DNA of 64,000 nt from Bacillota bacterium (lineage in GTDB: Bacteria > Bacillota > JADQBR01), in contig JADQBR010000060.1 of assembly GCA_016278515.1 (NCBI GenBank), forward strand, positions 62,001-126,000, given 5' to 3'. The notes beneath the pieces are model-generated. The model saw only the letters and a program-made list of their open reading frames with translations, searched no databases and was not told the DNA's origin. Of this stretch, positions 63,576-64,000 are shown in pieces; within the stretch, counting starts at the first letter, position 1, and every line of letters starts with the position of its first letter. The position numbers were made by a program, and so were the translations under genes.

Positions 63576-64000
63576 TTTAAACCTCCTAAAATTATTTACC
63601 TAGTTTTCAAACAACACATTAAAATCTTTGCTTTGATGCATCACCCCCGTTCGTAAAAATCTGATATGTTCAGGTAAGCAAGTAATATAATCAACCCATG
63701 TGCTTGTTTAAAACTTTAAACATTCAGAATATTCCAGAGATAAAAAATTGTATTAGTTCTAAGAATATTAATGCAATAAGTATGCCATATAATCTGAGTT
63801 ATATAGCATTAATGTGTCTGTCTTCTTCGCGTTTTTGTGTGCACTTTAGCATCACCTTTTGCAATTATGCAAATATTTAAATTTTATAGAAAATTCAAAA
63901 GTTCATTAGATCCCATTTTCTAAACTGAACTCTGTCTCTATCCCTAATATGAACCTCAAGAATTGGTTCCTATACGCTGGCAGATCTGCGCACATTCCTT
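63576..64000. other. Upstream region of the supercluster; no gene seen
   Basis: This 425-base AT-rich stretch holds no convincing open frame. TTTGCA-ATTA-TGCAAA at 63858-63873 is a 16-base palindrome that could be an operator. A 14-codon minus-strand tail that ends at TGA 63956-63958 may be the end of a gene outside the window, but it is too short to judge. No clear sigma-54 or sigma-A promoter was found by eye. Confidence 0.5.

Noticed and set aside
38074-63900. Sigma-54 (-24/-12) promoters for the regulators' targets
   Set aside because: I scanned the larger gaps for TGGCAC-N5-TTGC on both strands by eye and found only near misses with wrong spacing, for example near 58005-58022.
63956-64000. 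C-terminal end of a further minus-strand gene
   Set aside because: Only 14 codons before a TGA are visible, too few to support a gene.
1-64000. CRISPR arrays, rRNA, tRNA and insertion sequences
   Set aside because: No regularly spaced repeats, clover-leaf sequences with CCA ends or transposase frames were seen.

Overview
The window reads as low-to-mid GC Gram-positive anaerobe DNA, most likely a Clostridia/Peptococcaceae-type Bacillota. The signs are B. subtilis-type PhoP boxes, strong Shine-Dalgarno sequences with many TTG starts, LysM/G5/M23 wall enzymes, 4Fe-4S proteins, an indolepyruvate:ferredoxin oxidoreductase and a UGA-encoded selenoprotein. No rRNA, tRNA, CRISPR array, IS element or prophage was seen. 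Nearly all genes lie on the minus strand.

Layout. 1-5.9 kb: phosphate-starvation block (pstS-pstC-pstA-pstB, cut by the window edge) with a four-hexamer PhoP box and phoP-phoR. 6-17.8 kb: small housekeeping and envelope genes: a DUF1540 protein, a NapH-like membrane ferredoxin under a CRP/FNR-type operator, two M23 peptidoglycan hydrolases, a Crp-family regulator coupled to an ArsM-like methyltransferase, a DUF502 protein, an 8Fe ferredoxin, an HD-GYP protein and a UPF0173 hydrolase. 17.9-25.4 kb: an eleven-gene Mrp-type cation/proton antiporter operon in which MrpA is split and three MrpD-like subunits are present. 25.6-35.5 kb: amino-acid metabolism (MFS, alanine racemase, AGCS symporter, M20 amidohydrolase, IclR regulator, glutamate-type dehydrogenase, U32-like protein, PanB). 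36-38.1 kb: a four-LysM protein flanked by duplicated 145-bp hairpin-rich blocks, and a previously uncalled selenoprotein gene (37793-38074) with its own promoter, SECIS-like hairpin and terminator. 38.3-63.6 kb: a catabolic supercluster with two CBS/PAS sigma-54-type regulators (one degenerate), IorBA, two LUD-domain iron-sulfur fusion proteins, a FabK/NMO-like flavoprotein, SDR, BKACE, two crotonases, MaoC, acyl-CoA dehydrogenase, a 12-TM carrier and two TAXI-TRAP uptake systems.

How it fits together (inference). The supercluster looks like an uptake-plus-oxidation pathway. The TRAP systems import carboxylic acids, acyl-CoA dehydrogenase/crotonase/SDR/BKACE perform beta-oxidation-like chemistry, and IorBA oxidises a 2-oxo acid to an acyl-CoA. 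The LUD fusion proteins are candidate electron carriers between 2-hydroxy/2-oxo acids, ferredoxin and a membrane or quinone pool. The Mrp antiporter would couple ion gradients to this metabolism.

The most notable finding is the selenoprotein: codon 31 is an in-frame TGA followed by a Cys codon (U-C motif), with a 6-bp stem-loop 17 nt downstream. It resembles the HesB-like or CC/Se-motif selenoproteins of anaerobic Firmicutes. Standard gene calling would split or miss it.
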